DNA of 64,000 nucleotides from Cricetomys ansorgei (lineage: Eukaryota; Chordata; Mammalia; Rodentia; Nesomyidae). Positions 53,044-63,322 of this stretch are shown here, one piece after another. The DNA lies in the NCBI GenBank assembly GCA_026225945.1, contig JAMJFZ010001228.1:2733501-2797500 (forward strand), written 5' to 3'. The notes under the pieces are model-generated. The model was not told the origin of the DNA and did no database searches. It was given only the letters and a program-made list of their open reading frames with translations. Made by a program: the position numbers and the translations under genes. Each line of letters opens with the position of its first letter. The first letter of the stretch is position 1.

Positions 53044-54171
53044 CCAAGTAAATGTTTGATGGAGAATTAGTGAGAAAAGTGAGTGCTCTTTGGGAAAGGC
53101 TGGCTAACACTGTGGCTGTGTCCTAAGGGCTGAACTGGAAATGTCAAGGCAGGCAGCTGGAGAACCATTTAAAGACAAGGGCAAACTTTCCAAATGAGGC
53201 AAGAGTCAATCACCAGTGACAAGGGTCTCATCTGTGTCTCAGTCCCCTGAGCTAGCAGACAGAATTGGGGCTGCACATGAAGGCTATTCCTTTCAAAGAC
53301 TCCTGTGTCCCATTGCCTAAAGATAGAAATATAAAATGTCCAGTGACAAGAGCCTCACTAGGAAGGAAAGAAGCCACAGATTCACTGAGGCTTGTTTTCT
53401 TCAGGTGAGAGGGCTTCTAGAGCATTCTCTCCATTTAGACTCTAGATGTGCAACCCTTCTGTGTCATGTTTGTTCATTCCTGGGTGAATGAGCCAAGGGC
53501 CATTAGTTCAGCTTCCTGGAGACCAGTTTGTGGCTTTGCTCTGTGTCCATAGATCACAGCTCTGCTGTGACTATTTAGTGCATCAGTAGCCACAAGGAGC
53601 CAGGTAATGAAGTGTGTTAGTAATCACACAATAACTACTTGTCTTCCCTCCTTCTGTGCCTTTTCCCCAATAGGAAGCTTTTCTTACGTGTGTGTATGTG
53701 TGTGCGCGCACGCAGTGTGGTATATACATGTAATTTGCTCAGTGTATGGGTGCATGAAAGTCTATACCTGCATTATTTGCATATCTTCAGGATCAATTCC
53801 TTGAGGTGGAGTGGGGAAGGATATGCACTTGTAATAGATAATTATCATATTGATTTTTCATAAATACTATCTTATTTCTTTCCACTGTGGAAGTTCTTTG
53901 AAGAAGATGCACCCATACACCACCCAAAGTACAAGTGGAGACCCACTTATATAAGCCAAATGATAAAATGCTTACGAGAATACATAGGGATGGTCTTTAC
54001 TGTCTTATATTTTATAGTGGACTTCTAGGTATAATATGGAAAGCTCAGGCATCGAATAGAAAAGTAGATCAAATAAACTTCATGAAAGTTTAAAACTTTT
54101 GAGTACCAAAGAACACTATCAAAAGAGTAAAGACAATCTACCTAATAATTCTGGGCTTTGTTCTGGGTTTC
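53044..54171. other. Repeat-poor stretch (1.1 kb)
   Basis: Nothing named except a short alternating GTGTGCGCGCACGC segment near 53700-53713. Small frames here are unsupported. Confidence 0.4.
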
Positions 54172-54632
54172 CTGCTTAGCTTTAACTATTAATTTGACAC
54201 AGCCTAGGGTCATCTGAGAGGGAAGTCTCAACTGAGGAGCCTCCTACATCAGCCTGGCCTGTGGGCATGTCTGTGAGGGGATTGTTTTGACTGTTAATTG
54301 ATTTAGGAGGCTCAGCCAGAAGTGCCCTGGGCAGACGGTCCTGGATTGGAGATGAAAGCTAGTTGAGTATAAGCTGGCCTACAGAGCCAGTTAGCAACCA
54401 GTGTCCTCTGTGGTTCCCGCCAGACATCTTTTGCTGTGAAGTGAGTTTCTTTCCCAGAGTGATGCTCTGTCGAAGAGCAAGCAGGCCTGCCTTCAAGAGC
54501 TTGCCTTGCTTTCCTGCCTTGACTCATCAGTGATGGACTGTGGCCTGGAACTGCAAGCAGAAATGAACCCCTTCCTCCCATGATCGGCTTTGGTCGGGGT
54601 GTCTCTCACGGCATCATAATGGAATCACAAAA
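54172..54632 (+). mobile_element. Solo LTR, rodent ERVL type (MT2B-like)
   Basis: TTAGCTTTAACTATTAATTT, GACACAGCCTAGGGTCATCT, GGCATGTCTGTGAGGGGATT, TTAGGAGGCTCAGCCAGAAG, CATCAGTGATGGACTGTGGC and ATGAACCCCTTCCTCCCATG. It carries an extra ~50 bp around 54440-54500 compared with the 802 and 4124 copies. Confidence 0.8.
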
Positions 54633-55080
54633 GAGTCTAGCCTTGCTCTGTGTTTTCTTAGATTCTGTAACTCTATTCAGTGTCTGTGAATCACAGGCTG
54701 AACTAGCAGCCAAAGAATTCATCTAGATCTTGCCATTCAGCTTTCCAGGAATGCCCTTTCAAGTGCAGACCAAGGCTGGGCCACCATCCACCTTCTCATA
54801 TAACTGCCTAAGCCAATATCACCCAAATCATCCTGGGGTATCAGGTATCAGGCTAGTCCTCCAATCTATGTCCAGTGGTGCTATTCAAGCTGGCCTCAAC
54901 TCAGTTGTTTGCTCTTCCCTGCCTTTCCATGGCTACAGAACCTTAGGATTCTGGCCTATTCCTCTCTCCTATCTTGGTGCTCCATTCCCCCTGTGGTCCT
55001 GTGCTGGGGTATGCTCCTTCTCTTCTCAATGGCCTCTCATCACATACTCACCTCTATGAATTCCATCCTGCAAGTACGGG
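54633..55080. other. Stretch without recognised feature
   Basis: About 450 bp; a 109-codon plus-strand frame (54730-55059) with no known domain overlaps it. Confidence 0.35.
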
Positions 55081-55357
55081 GAGACAAGTGCCCAGAATAT
55101 ACAAAGAATTGCTACAACTCAACTACAAAAAGATAACTGAATTTAGGAAAGATCAAGGAATTTCAGTAGGTATTTCTTCTAAGAAGACATAGGAATGGCC
55201 AACATGCCCAGGAAAAAAAAGATGTATAGCACCCTTGGTCACCAGAGAAATGCAAATCCAGAAATGCAAATCCAGACCTCAAGGCTGCCTGACAATGTAA
55301 TGTGTCATTAGCACTAAACATTTATGCCTAAAATATTAAGTGCTGCACTTCAACACC

Positions 55358-55684
55358 GAGTTAGCTACTTCTCTCATTCTGTGGCCAAATTCTTGACAAG
55401 AATCAACTTGAGGAAGAAAGGGTTTATTCTGGCTTACAGTTCAAAGAAATATGGTCTCTGGTAGTGGGGAAGGCACACGCATGGCCGAGGAGCAGGAGGC
55501 TGGCTGGTCACATTGCGTCAGACAGAAAGTAGTTCTAGGCTATAAAACCCCAAGTGACCCAGTTCCTCCAGTAAGGCTTGACCACCTGAAGGTTCTAGAG
55601 CCTTTCAAAACAGTGTCACTAGCTGGAGACAAGTGTTCAAATGGATAGGTTGATGGGGAACATTTCACATTCAAACCACAATCA
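55358..55684 (-). mobile_element. LTR, ERVL/MaLR type, minus strand
   Basis: GGCCAAATTCTTGACAAGAA, GGAAGAAAGGGTTTATTCTG, GCTTACAGTTCAAAG, GCTGGTCACATTGCGTCAGA, GGCTATAAAACCCCAAGTGA and TTCACATTCAAACCACAATC. It lies between L1 pieces one and two. Confidence 0.7.
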
Positions 55685-56207
55685 TAGAAAACAAAAAATC
55701 ACTACTGTATTAGCAGGGGTTAATAAGCCGAGAACAGACAAATAGGGTCTGTCTGTTTGCTTACATGATCACCCATTTGTTATGACGTACTGGAGATGAA
55801 GGCTAGGTCCCATGTTGAATCGTGAGCAAACTGGAGATTCAGAAGCTGGTGTCAGTACAGCGTGAAAGAAAGCCTGAGCGTCTCAGATCTGATGGTGCAG
55901 ATTAGGACCCAGATCTGAAGGCCTGGCAATCAGGAGTGCGAGGGAAGATGGAGACTGATGCCTCTGCTCAAGTGGCCAAGCAGAGTTAACTCGAGGCCCC
56001 TCTGCTTTTCTGCTCTACTTAAGCCTTCAATTAATTGGATGACCCACCTACCGTCTGCTGATTCTAATGTTCACCGATCTGGGAACACCCTCGCAGACAC
56101 ACCTAGAAAGGAACATTTAATCAGCTGTCTATGCATCCAGTGGCCCAATCAAGGCACACAAAATTAAACTGTCATAGGCATAGAGCATAACAGGACCATG
56201 GAAACCA
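55685..56207. other. Stretch without recognised feature between L1 pieces
   Basis: About 520 bp not recognised. Because L1 sequence flanks it, it may be an unidentified insertion. Confidence 0.35.
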
Positions 56208-56265
56208 AGAATCACAATGAGATACCACTTCAACGTGCTAGGATGCTATAAGGGAAAACCAAAGT

Positions 56266-56495
56266 AGGAGTGGGGAGATGGCCCCATCAGTAAAGTGCTT
56301 GCCTTGCAATCAGAGGACCTGAATTAGAGCACCCCCTCCCCAAGAACCCACATTAAAAAAGCAAGGCATAGTGGCTGAGGAGGCGGACATAGGTGGGGAT
56401 CCCTGAGTCTTGCTGATTGGCCAGCCTAAACTATTATGTGAGTCCCAGGCCAGTGAGAGGCAGCTTATAAAAACAAGGTGAGTGATTTTCCTTTG
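56266..56495 (+). mobile_element. B4 SINE
   Basis: AGTGGGGAGATGGCCCCATC, TAAAGTGCTTGCCTTGCAAT, AGAACCCACATTAAAAAAGC, GGGGATCCCTGAGTCTTGCT and AGTCCCAGGCCAGTGAGAGG. Confidence 0.85.
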
Positions 56496-56509
56496 ACCTC
56501 CACACACAC

Positions 56510-56572
56510 CAAGGGCTTTGTGTACACTAGGCAAGCACTCTACCAACTGAGCTACATCCCTAAGCTCGTACA
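56510..56572 (-). mobile_element. ID SINE, minus strand
   Basis: AAGGGCTTTGTGTACACTAG, GCAAGCACTCTACCAACTGA, GCTACATCCCTAAGCTC: the complement of an ID element, abutting the tail of the B4. Confidence 0.87.
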
Positions 56573-56802
56573 AACAAAATTTAAGTAAGAAAATTGTTCA
56601 TCCTCCGAGGAGTACAATGCAAGTTTAAGCTACACCAAACTTCCCCAAGTCTCTCTTAGAACGGCAGATATTAAAAAGATTAGTTATATAGATGTTTTTT
56701 AGTGGCGTTGAAAACTAAGGCTCTCATGCATTATTACTGGTACAAAAGTGAAGGAACACGCGCTTTCTGGAAATCAAGTTGACCGAACACAGTAATATGC
56801 AG

Positions 56803-56965
56803 GATCTGGCAAGATAGCTCAGTGGGTAAAGGCCCTTGTTGCCAAGATGATGATGACATGAGTTCAAATTTCAGGTCCCGCATGGTGGAAGAGAGAACTG
56901 AGTCCTGCGAATTGTCTTCTGACCTCCACATGGGCACCATGGCGCGCACACACGCACACACAAAC
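56803..56965 (+). mobile_element. RSINE1-type SINE
   Basis: TCTGGCAAGATAGCTCAGTG, GGTAAAGGCCCTTGTTGCCA, GACATGAGTTCAAATTTCAG, CATGGTGGAAGAGAGAACTG and TGTCTTCTGACCTCCACATG. Confidence 0.9.
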
Positions 56966-56973
56966 ATGATAAA

Positions 56974-57195
56974 CAGGCTGGAGAGGTGGACCAGAAGCTA
57001 AAACACCTGCTGCTTTTGCAGGGGAGCTGGGTTCAGTTCCCAGCATCCACTCTGGGCTGCTCTCAACTGCCTGCAAACTCCAGTTCCAGGGTATCTGATG
57101 CCCTCTTCTGATTTTCACAGACAGATACACATACATAAGTATTTCTTAAATCTTAAAAAAAAAAATTTAATAAGTAAAACACACACACACACATT
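56974..57195 (+). mobile_element. B3/B2-type SINE
   Basis: CAGGCTGGAGAGGTGGACCA, GCTGGGTTCAGTTCCCAGCA, ACTCTGGGCTGCTCTCAACT, CCAGTTCCAGGGTATCTGAT, GCCCTCTTCTGATTTTC and an A-rich tail with a short (AC)n. Confidence 0.9.
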
Positions 57196-57840
57196 TACAT
57201 ATAAACTTAAAATACAACACCGCAGGGGCCAGGGTGACACGGCAGTCTCCCTTCTTGAAGTCACCACCATGTGCTTTTCTCTTTCCTGGGTCTTTTCTCC
57301 TCACTTCCCTAATCTCCTCTATGTGCCTCGAGGGAAGTCAATAAACGGGTAATAATTCCCTTAAACTCTGTGAAATTAATTTCTTTTTGACTATCTGAAT
57401 TGGCACTTCAGAAAAAACCAAGATGCCTTAATAATTAAAGAGAAACCTTAAAAGTTCCTCCTCTGAAGGTTCATGGCTATAAAAGTAATAAATGAAGCGC
57501 TCAAAATGCTGTGCTGTGGGTCGGGTTAATAATCCCACCCTGCTGGATCCTGCGGTTTAGTCAACCGTCAGCATCCGTGCTGCCATAGCGCCCCCTGCTG
57601 ACCAAAGGCAAACACGTTTCAGTGGGACTCAGACAACCCCTGTGGATAAGACGTTTCCTAGCCTCAAGCTCTCAGCAGTCCCTCATCAGCCTCAGTCCTG
57701 CTTCCTGGAAAAGCTGAAGATGCTGCGCTATTCTTTACATTTTTTTTCATTTAATTTAATTATCCTTTTACAATTTCATTCATATACAAAGGTCCTGCCA
57801 CCATATTCTCCCCCAATGATCTTCCCCTACCCTCTCACCA
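57196..57840. other. Repeat-free block with CTCF-like site
   Basis: No repeat recognised until the CTC-rich run at 57850. CpG dinucleotides are denser at 57510-57600 (GTCGGG, TGCGG, ACCGT, TCCGT, GCGCC) than around it. It holds the motif at 57586-57604. Confidence 0.5.
57586..57604 (-). promoter_or_regulatory. CTCF-like binding site
   Basis: The minus strand reads TGGTCAGCAGGGGGCGCTA. The vertebrate CTCF consensus recalled from motif collections is TGGCCACCAGGGGGCGCTA, so 17 of 19 positions agree, including the whole AGGGGGCGCTA core. CTCF is an 11-zinc-finger DNA-binding protein that anchors chromatin loops and insulators with cohesin. The motif is outside any recognised SINE, whereas many rodent-specific CTCF sites lie in B2 elements. 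Orientation would point a loop toward lower coordinates. Confidence 0.7.
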
Positions 57841-57849
57841 AACCACTTC

Positions 57850-57877
57850 TCCTCCTCCTCCTCCTTCTCCTCTAAGA

Positions 57878-57936
<59 letters not shown>

Positions 57937-57953
57937 GTGTGTGTGTGTGTGTG
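57850..57953. repeat. (CTC)n and long (TG)n microsatellite
   Basis: (CTC)n at 57848-57863, then (TG)n at 57881-57953, about 36 units with one GCG interruption. It forms the reversed tail of the next SINE. Confidence 0.96.
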
Positions 57954-58050
57954 TACAGGCAGTTGTGAGCCACCCAAGATGGGTGCTGGGAACTTTTGCA
58001 AGAGCAGCAGGGTGCTCTTAACTGCTAAGCCATGTCTGCAATCTTCCCCC
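57954..58050 (-). mobile_element. B2/B3-type SINE, minus strand
   Basis: GTTGTGAGCCACCCAAGATG, GGTGCTGGGAACTTTTGCAA, AGCAGGGTGCTCTTAACTGC and TAAGCCATGTCTGCAATC. The (TG)n above is its tail. Confidence 0.85.
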
Positions 58051-58429
58051 CGCCCACCCCCCATACGTTCAGTCCCTTTGGTTGCTATGCCCCTAGTGCA
58101 TTTAATTAGAGTTGACTGCATGGGCATGGGTGGGGAGCTACTTACTTGAGCAAGAATACTCTGTGACATTCTTGATGTCTGATGCTGATATTTGCTCCCT
58201 TCACCGTCCTGCTGCTTGGCGGTTTTTAATCAGAACCCTCCAGAAACCCACCTCTGTTCCCTCTTGCAAGTGTGCCCAACTGCCTCCAGGCTATTGCTTG
58301 GTACAGCCCACAGCCCTGAGTTTCTTCACTCATAAGCAACTGGTTGTTCCCTCGGTCACTACCCCATATCACCCACCTTCAGTCAGTCCCCATCCCAAGT
58401 TTCTTGAAATAAGATCTGTGGGTGAGACA
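58051..58429. other. Stretch without recognised feature
   Basis: About 380 bp with no repeat or exon recognised; open frames here are unsupported. Confidence 0.4.
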
Positions 58430-58768
58430 GTATCAGTTATTTTTGTACTGCTGTGAGAAAACCTCAGACCAAGAAAGGGTCTATTTTGGTTCACACAGTT
58501 CGAGGGTATAGTCCTTGATGGTGGAGAGTTCATGGTGGTGGGAATGAGGCAGCTGCTCGTGTTGCATCCTCTACCGGGAAGCAGAGAGATGAATGCTAGA
58601 GCTCAGTTCACTTTCTCCTTTTATTCAGTTCAAAGCCCATGAATATGGTGCTGGCCACAGTTGGACGATCTTCTCACCTCAATTACTGTAACCTAGGTAT
58701 TTCCCTCACAGGCATACCCAGAGGCTTACCTCTTCCCTGGTTCAAGATCCTTTCAGGTTGGCAATCTG
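58430..58768 (-). mobile_element. LTR, ERVL type, minus strand
   Basis: TTTTTGTACTGCTGTGAGAA, GAAAGGGTCTATTTTGGTTC, GAAGCAGAGAGATGAATGCT, TCAGTTCACTTTCTCCTTTT, CTTCTCACCTCAATTACTGT and CAAGATCCTTTCAGGTTGGC. The family of 35111-35485. Confidence 0.72.
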
Positions 58769-59459
58769 CTTTAATCTCCACAGCTCCTAATACCTGGTTC
58801 CAAACTGCCTTTCTCCTAGACTCTCACAGACCATCTAGTTTCACAAAATTGCTTGCTTTCTGCTCCTCTGCACCTCTCAAAAACTTACTTTAACCTCCAC
58901 AGTCTACCCCAGTTACTTTCTAGGTAAAGGGGTCCTCGCCTCTTTGATGGCTGAGAATGTCCCCTTTTCTGAATCTCTGAATCTGAAGGCAACCTCCGCA
59001 ACCCATTCATTGTTGTCTTAATATGTTTTTATACAACATGCTCCTCTCAAAGAGCATACAATCCTTGACACTAAAGCCTGTGGCACTCACAGAAAGCTTC
59101 TCAAATAGATGGTATCCACACACAGATTTGCTGAATTCGATTACCTCTCTCAATAAGAGAGCTATTGTTTAGTATACATCTGATGTTTATAGAGGTAGAT
59201 TTCAAAGGACATTTAACATACTCATTGAAGAGGCAGAATTGAGATGTGGGTAATGTTATTTATAACAGTAAAGATGCCTACTGGGTTAGATGTAACTCAA
59301 TGTTCGGTATCTCTCCTCTCTGTCTGCATGTTCCTCCCCCTTTCTTTCCCCACTTACACATGTAAGGTCATCTGCCAAAAATAACCTTTTCTTCTTCACC
59401 TTTTATTTCATCCTGTCCCTTAATTATTCCAACTCTTCTTTAAAATTTAATTTTAAAAT
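58769..59459. other. Stretch without recognised feature
   Basis: About 690 bp with no repeat or exon recognised. Confidence 0.4.
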
Positions 59460-59638
59460 CAATTCTGTGTGACTATGTGTGTGGACATGCATGTCACAGC
59501 ACACTTCTGACAGTCAGAGGACAACTTGTGGGAATCCATTCTCTCCAGCTCCCTTGTGGGTCTTAGAGATCAAGCTGAAGTCATCAGCTTTGGTAGAAAG
59601 TACCTTTTCCCACTGAGCCATCTCTCCTGCCCATCTGG
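59460..59638 (-). mobile_element. RSINE1-type SINE, minus strand
   Basis: GTGGACATGCATGTCACAGC, GTCAGAGGACAACTTGTGGG, AATCCATTCTCTCCAGCTCC and CACTGAGCCATCTCTCCTGC. Confidence 0.88.
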
Positions 59639-60410
59639 CCATCGGTACAAATTTAAGGGGCATCAGCCAGAAGCCCAGAGCAGAGGCTTGTACCGTGTGT
59701 GCCAGGAATGCCAGTCACTTCTTTCGTGCATTTATATTTTTTAAGTTAGCCAATCTTTTATTTTAAGGGCCATAGGATAATGATTTTTCCATTTGTGACC
59801 AAATTATCTAACCCATTTAGGAGAAGGCTCATCCCTATTTATGCTTTAAACTCAACTCATTGTAATTTTGACTTCAAAGGAAATGCTCACTAAGTCCCAG
59901 GAACAAAAGGAGCCTCATTCTCAATGATCAGCAGCTGAGGGTTTTTTTTTTTTAACCCCCATTCAGCTTCTACCAACCCGATGCCCTCTCAGACATTTTG
60001 GGCTTAATTGCAAAGCTGCTTCAGCTTTTTCTGAATCTATTTGAAAAGGATCGGAGACGTTACTTTTGGGCTGCTTATCAGTATTATGCTACATGGTATT
60101 TTACTGCAAGCTAAAGATGCTTTGTACATATTAAGGACAGAAAGTTGCTTGCGGAGTACTCCAAGTCTGCCCAGAGTGCTGAGGAAATGGATTGTCTCTT
60201 CAGAGTCCTCATTATCTCAGGAGGAGAAACAATTCTACTGTCAAAACCTCAAACGACACATACAACAGAAAGACATCAGACTTCCTGTCAGTCACTAAGT
60301 CAGCGTTTCTCTAAGCCATGTTCTCTGGGGTGGAAATATCTCTGTACAAGACAGCAAAAAAGCAAGGACTCGTTGATCAAATACATTTAAAGAAAACTAA
60401 ATTAGACTAT
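59639..60410. other. Repeat-free stretch with unsupported frame
   Basis: About 770 bp without repeats. A plus-strand frame spans 60041-60298, but it opens at TTG; the first ATG is at 60086. No motif recognised. Confidence 0.35.
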
Positions 60411-60727
60411 GTCTTAGTTTCTCTTCCTTTGCTGTGATACAATACCTTAACTTAAGGAAGAAAGGATGTATTTGGGCTGACAGTCCAGGGATACAGGCCA
60501 TCACAGGAAAGCAGGCTGGCTGCTCACATCGCATCCACATTCAGGAAGCAGAGAGTGAATGCAAAGTGGGCTGGACTATAAAGTCTCAGGGCTGGTATCC
60601 AATGACCCACTTCCTCCAGTGAGGCTCTACCTCTTAAAGGTTACCCAACCTTCCCAATGACACAATTGAGCATCAGGTATTCAAACACATGAACCTATGA
60701 GGTACATTTCATATCCAAATCACAAAT
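60411..60727 (-). mobile_element. LTR, MaLR type, minus strand
   Basis: TGTCTTAGTTTCTCTTCCTT, AAGGAAGAAAGGATGTATTT, CTGCTCACATCGCATCCACA, CACTTCCTCCAGTGAGGCTC and ATTTCATATCCAAATCACA. Read on the minus strand it starts TGTGATTTGGATATG and ends AGAAACTAAGACA. Confidence 0.78.
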
Positions 60728-61058
60728 ACCATGCCCAGTTCCTCATTTTTTAAAATCCTCTTTCTGTATGCAGGCATTAAGTCATTTCATGTAATGTCAG
60801 AGTGAACCAGGAACCTCCAAACAGATCCTCCAGCTTAATCATGGAATCAGCTTTTATGTTTTGCTTTGTGATTCTCATTGATTGAGTCAGCCTGGGGGGA
60901 CACTAGCATCGAGCAGGACTTGAATTGAGAATTTTATGTAAGTATATATATTAGCTGCAAGGAAGATATTATTATCTGAGTTGAAACTCAGAATCTAGGA
61001 CATACAAGTATGTACAAAACTGAGTGGTTAGTTTGTAAACATCATCCAATGTAATCAC

Positions 61059-61214
61059 ATTCATATACACACATATATATACCTATATGTGCATATAGAC
61101 ATTTACACACACACATGCATACATACACACATATATATACACATATATGCACATACACATATAAATACATATCCATACACACAGATATATACACAAATAC
61201 ATGCATATATATGA
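61059..61214. repeat. Mixed (AC)/(AT) low-complexity block
   Basis: About 155 bp of ATATAC, ACACAT and TGCATA motifs. Confidence 0.93.
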
Positions 61215-61427
61215 CTTGTCGTATTCATTCTGGGATGTAAGATGGCTGGGTGTGGTCTATTGTTGACCATTTATTTTAACAAAGGCATGGTGTGTCTTGT
61301 TTTTTGTTTAAGGTACAACAACTTGTCTTTTAAGGTTTTTTTTTTCTTCATCTTTATAAAAGCAATTCACATATATTTTAGATCCCCTTAGCTTTGGAGG
61401 TCATTTAGGTCTGTGTGGCTAGATTTT

Positions 61428-61506
61428 TTTAAAGATTTGTTTACTTTTATTGTATAGGTGTGTGTGTGTGTGTGTGCGCGCGCATGTGTGTGTGTGTATA
61501 CACACA

Positions 61507-61553
<47 letters not shown>

Positions 61554-61734
61554 GTGTGTGTATGTGCACCATGACCATGCCTGGTGCCCACAGAGGTTTG
61601 AAGATGGTGTCAGATCCCCTGGAACTAGAGTTTCAGACGGTAGTGAGCCCTAATGTAGATACTAGGAACCAAACCTGGGTTCCTCTGCAAGAGTAACAAA
61701 TGCTCTTAACTGCTGAGCCATCTCTCCAGCCCCA
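61428..61734 (-). mobile_element. B3-type SINE, minus strand, with long array
   Basis: The T-rich tail complement (TTTTTAAAGATTTGTTTACT) and the array come first. Then GGTGCCCACAGAGGTTTGAA, GTCAGATCCCCTGGAACTAG, CCAAACCTGGGTTCCTCTGC and TGCTGAGCCATCTCTCCAGC. Confidence 0.93.
61458..61569. repeat. 112-bp uninterrupted alternating purine-pyrimidine array
   Basis: Consecutive (GT)n, (GC)n, (GT)n, TATA, (AC)n, (AT)n and (GT)n never break purine-pyrimidine alternation over 112 bp. A perfect 30-bp palindrome with 15-bp arms is centred on GTATAC (61484-61513). This is a strong Z-DNA and cruciform candidate within a SINE tail. Confidence 0.96.
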
Positions 61735-61814
61735 TATTGCCTATATCTAACATGCTAGGGTTCCCTTTAATGTCAACTTCAGCTAAATGTTAGTATGATA
61801 AATGTTGGTAAAGC

Positions 61815-61983
61815 TAAATGATGTGTATGATATCTGTGTGTGGATACACATACTATGGTGTTTTGCGGGGATCAGAGGACGACTGTGCAGTTGGTCCCCT
61901 CCTTCTACCTTTGGGTTCCAGGAATCTAACTCAGGTTGCCATGTTGTGCAACAAGTACCCGCTGATCCATATCACTGGCCCCC
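61815..61983 (-). mobile_element. RSINE1/B2-type SINE, minus strand
   Basis: GGATCAGAGGACGACTGTGC, AGTTGGTCCCCTCCTTCTAC, GGAATCTAACTCAGGTTGCC and CGCTGATCCATATCACTGGC. Confidence 0.8.
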
Positions 61984-62860
61984 AGTTCCCAAGAATGTTA
62001 TCCAAATCCTTCACTGTTATCTTTTCAGTCGCTGAAAATACTTCCCTGTTTTATATTTGCTTGGTTTTAAAAAGGAAACATTGTCCTTCCTTCCTATGTC
62101 CTTTTGATGCAGTGGGTGGGGAGGAGGAAAAGAGAAAGGAGGAAGGCAGAGAGTTAGGTAGAGGAAGAGGGCAGGCATGAGAAAGAGACTGAGACAGGAA
62201 GTCTCTCCAGCTGTACTTCCAGGAGTGCACTTCCAGAGGATGAAGAGGTCTGAATTCTAGGCGGTTTCCATACTGGGACGTCTTCTCAAGCTGGGATGCT
62301 TTTAAAGGTAAGTATTTTTACTACATAGTCCCATCTAACTCCCATCACTACTGCCTGTGCCAATTCTGGGTCTGTTTGGCTAGAGATTGCCCACTGTTCC
62401 CCTCTAACCTGAGGGAGTTGGCACTCAAAGGCTGCATGTCCCATGCTCCTGTGGGGCTGGCTTTCCAGCAGGTCCTGCTACCAGGAGTCACTGTTAGAAA
62501 GAAAACACACATTGCCACCCACTCCTTTTGCCTCAAGCTGTACCCATGGCTCTAGTTCCCCCTTCTATAAGGCTTCTTACTCTAGGTGACCCTAGCTTTG
62601 GACTCTGAATGTTCTTTCCCTTTGGCTTTCTGTTGTGGCTAATTCTGAGTTCTCTCAGTCTTTAGCTTGTTCTCACAGCTCTGTCAGAACCTGCCTGAGC
62701 CATCAACTAGTTTTGTGTATGTACGTATACATGGTCATGTGTGTACAGTTACACATGTGTGTGTGCAGATGCGGTACAAGAAGCAGAAATTACCATTCCT
62801 TAACACAGCAGTATCCACCTTGATTTAACGTTTTTTTTTAAATGAAAACAATTTTCGTTA
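61984..62860. other. Repeat-poor stretch with purine-rich segment
   Basis: About 880 bp. A GA-rich segment lies at 62117-62200. Nothing else recognised. Confidence 0.4.
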
Positions 62861-62864
62861 CATT

Positions 62865-63022
62865 TGTGTGTGTATGTGTGTGCGTGTGTGTGTGTGTGTG
62901 TATGTGTGTACATGTGTATGTGTGTGTGTATGTGTGTACGTGTGTGTGTGCATGTATGTTTGTGTGTGTATGTGTGTACATGTGTATGTGTGTGTGCATG
63001 TGTGTGTGTGTGTACATGTGTA

Positions 63023-63053
<31 letters not shown>

Positions 63054-63175
63054 ATGTGTGTACATGTATATGTATGTGTGTGTACATGTGTGTGTGTGTG
63101 TACATGTGTGTGTGTGCATGTGTGTTTGTGTGTGTGTGTATGTGTGTACATGTGTATGTGTGTGTGTGTGTGTGA
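62865..63175. repeat. Interrupted (TG)n/(TACATG) array, 311 bp
   Basis: Alternating purine-pyrimidine sequence runs 62865-62959, 62960-63125 and 63127-63174, broken only by short T runs and the terminal GAAC. TACATGTGTATG and CATGTGTG motifs recur. All overlapping frames here are repeat translations. Confidence 0.97.
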
Positions 63176-63320
63176 ACATGCATTCCTAAATGCCATAGTG
63201 GGAATGTGAAGGCCAGAGGCCAGCTTGTGGGAGTTGGCTATCACCTACCATGTGGGTCCTGAGACTGAACTCAGGTGCAGGTTTAGTGCCTTTACCTGCT
63301 GTGCCGTCTCACCAGCCCAA
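63176..63320 (-). mobile_element. RSINE1-type SINE, minus strand
   Basis: GAAGGCCAGAGGCCAGCTTG, TGGGAGTTGGCTATCACCTA, TGTGGGTCCTGAGACTGAAC and CTGTGCCGTCTCACCAGCCC. The 311-bp array before it is its expanded tail. Confidence 0.9.
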
Positions 63321-63322
63321 CC

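Larger units (their letters stand above)
55085..56790 (+). mobile_element. Old L1 ORF2 3' remnant in three pieces
   Basis: Piece one (55085-55295) has CAGAATATACAAAGAATTGC, TACAACTCAACTACAAAAAG and GAAATGCAAATCCAG (repeated twice). Piece two (56208-56258) has TCACAATGAGATACCACTTC. Piece three (56585-56790) has GAACGGCAGATATTAAAAAG and AAACTAAGGCTCTCATGCAT. The order is that of one L1M-type ORF2, with an LTR and SINEs between. No intact coding. Confidence 0.65.

Noticed and set aside
60041..60298. 85-codon frame with a hydrophobic start resembling a signal peptide
   Set aside because: It opens at TTG, has its first ATG 45 bp later, and no splice or homology support was seen.
62800..63244. Overlapping frames over 100 codons in several reading frames (Thr-His and Cys-Val repeats)
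   Set aside because: Pure translations of the TG/CA array. All frames are open, so openness carries no information.
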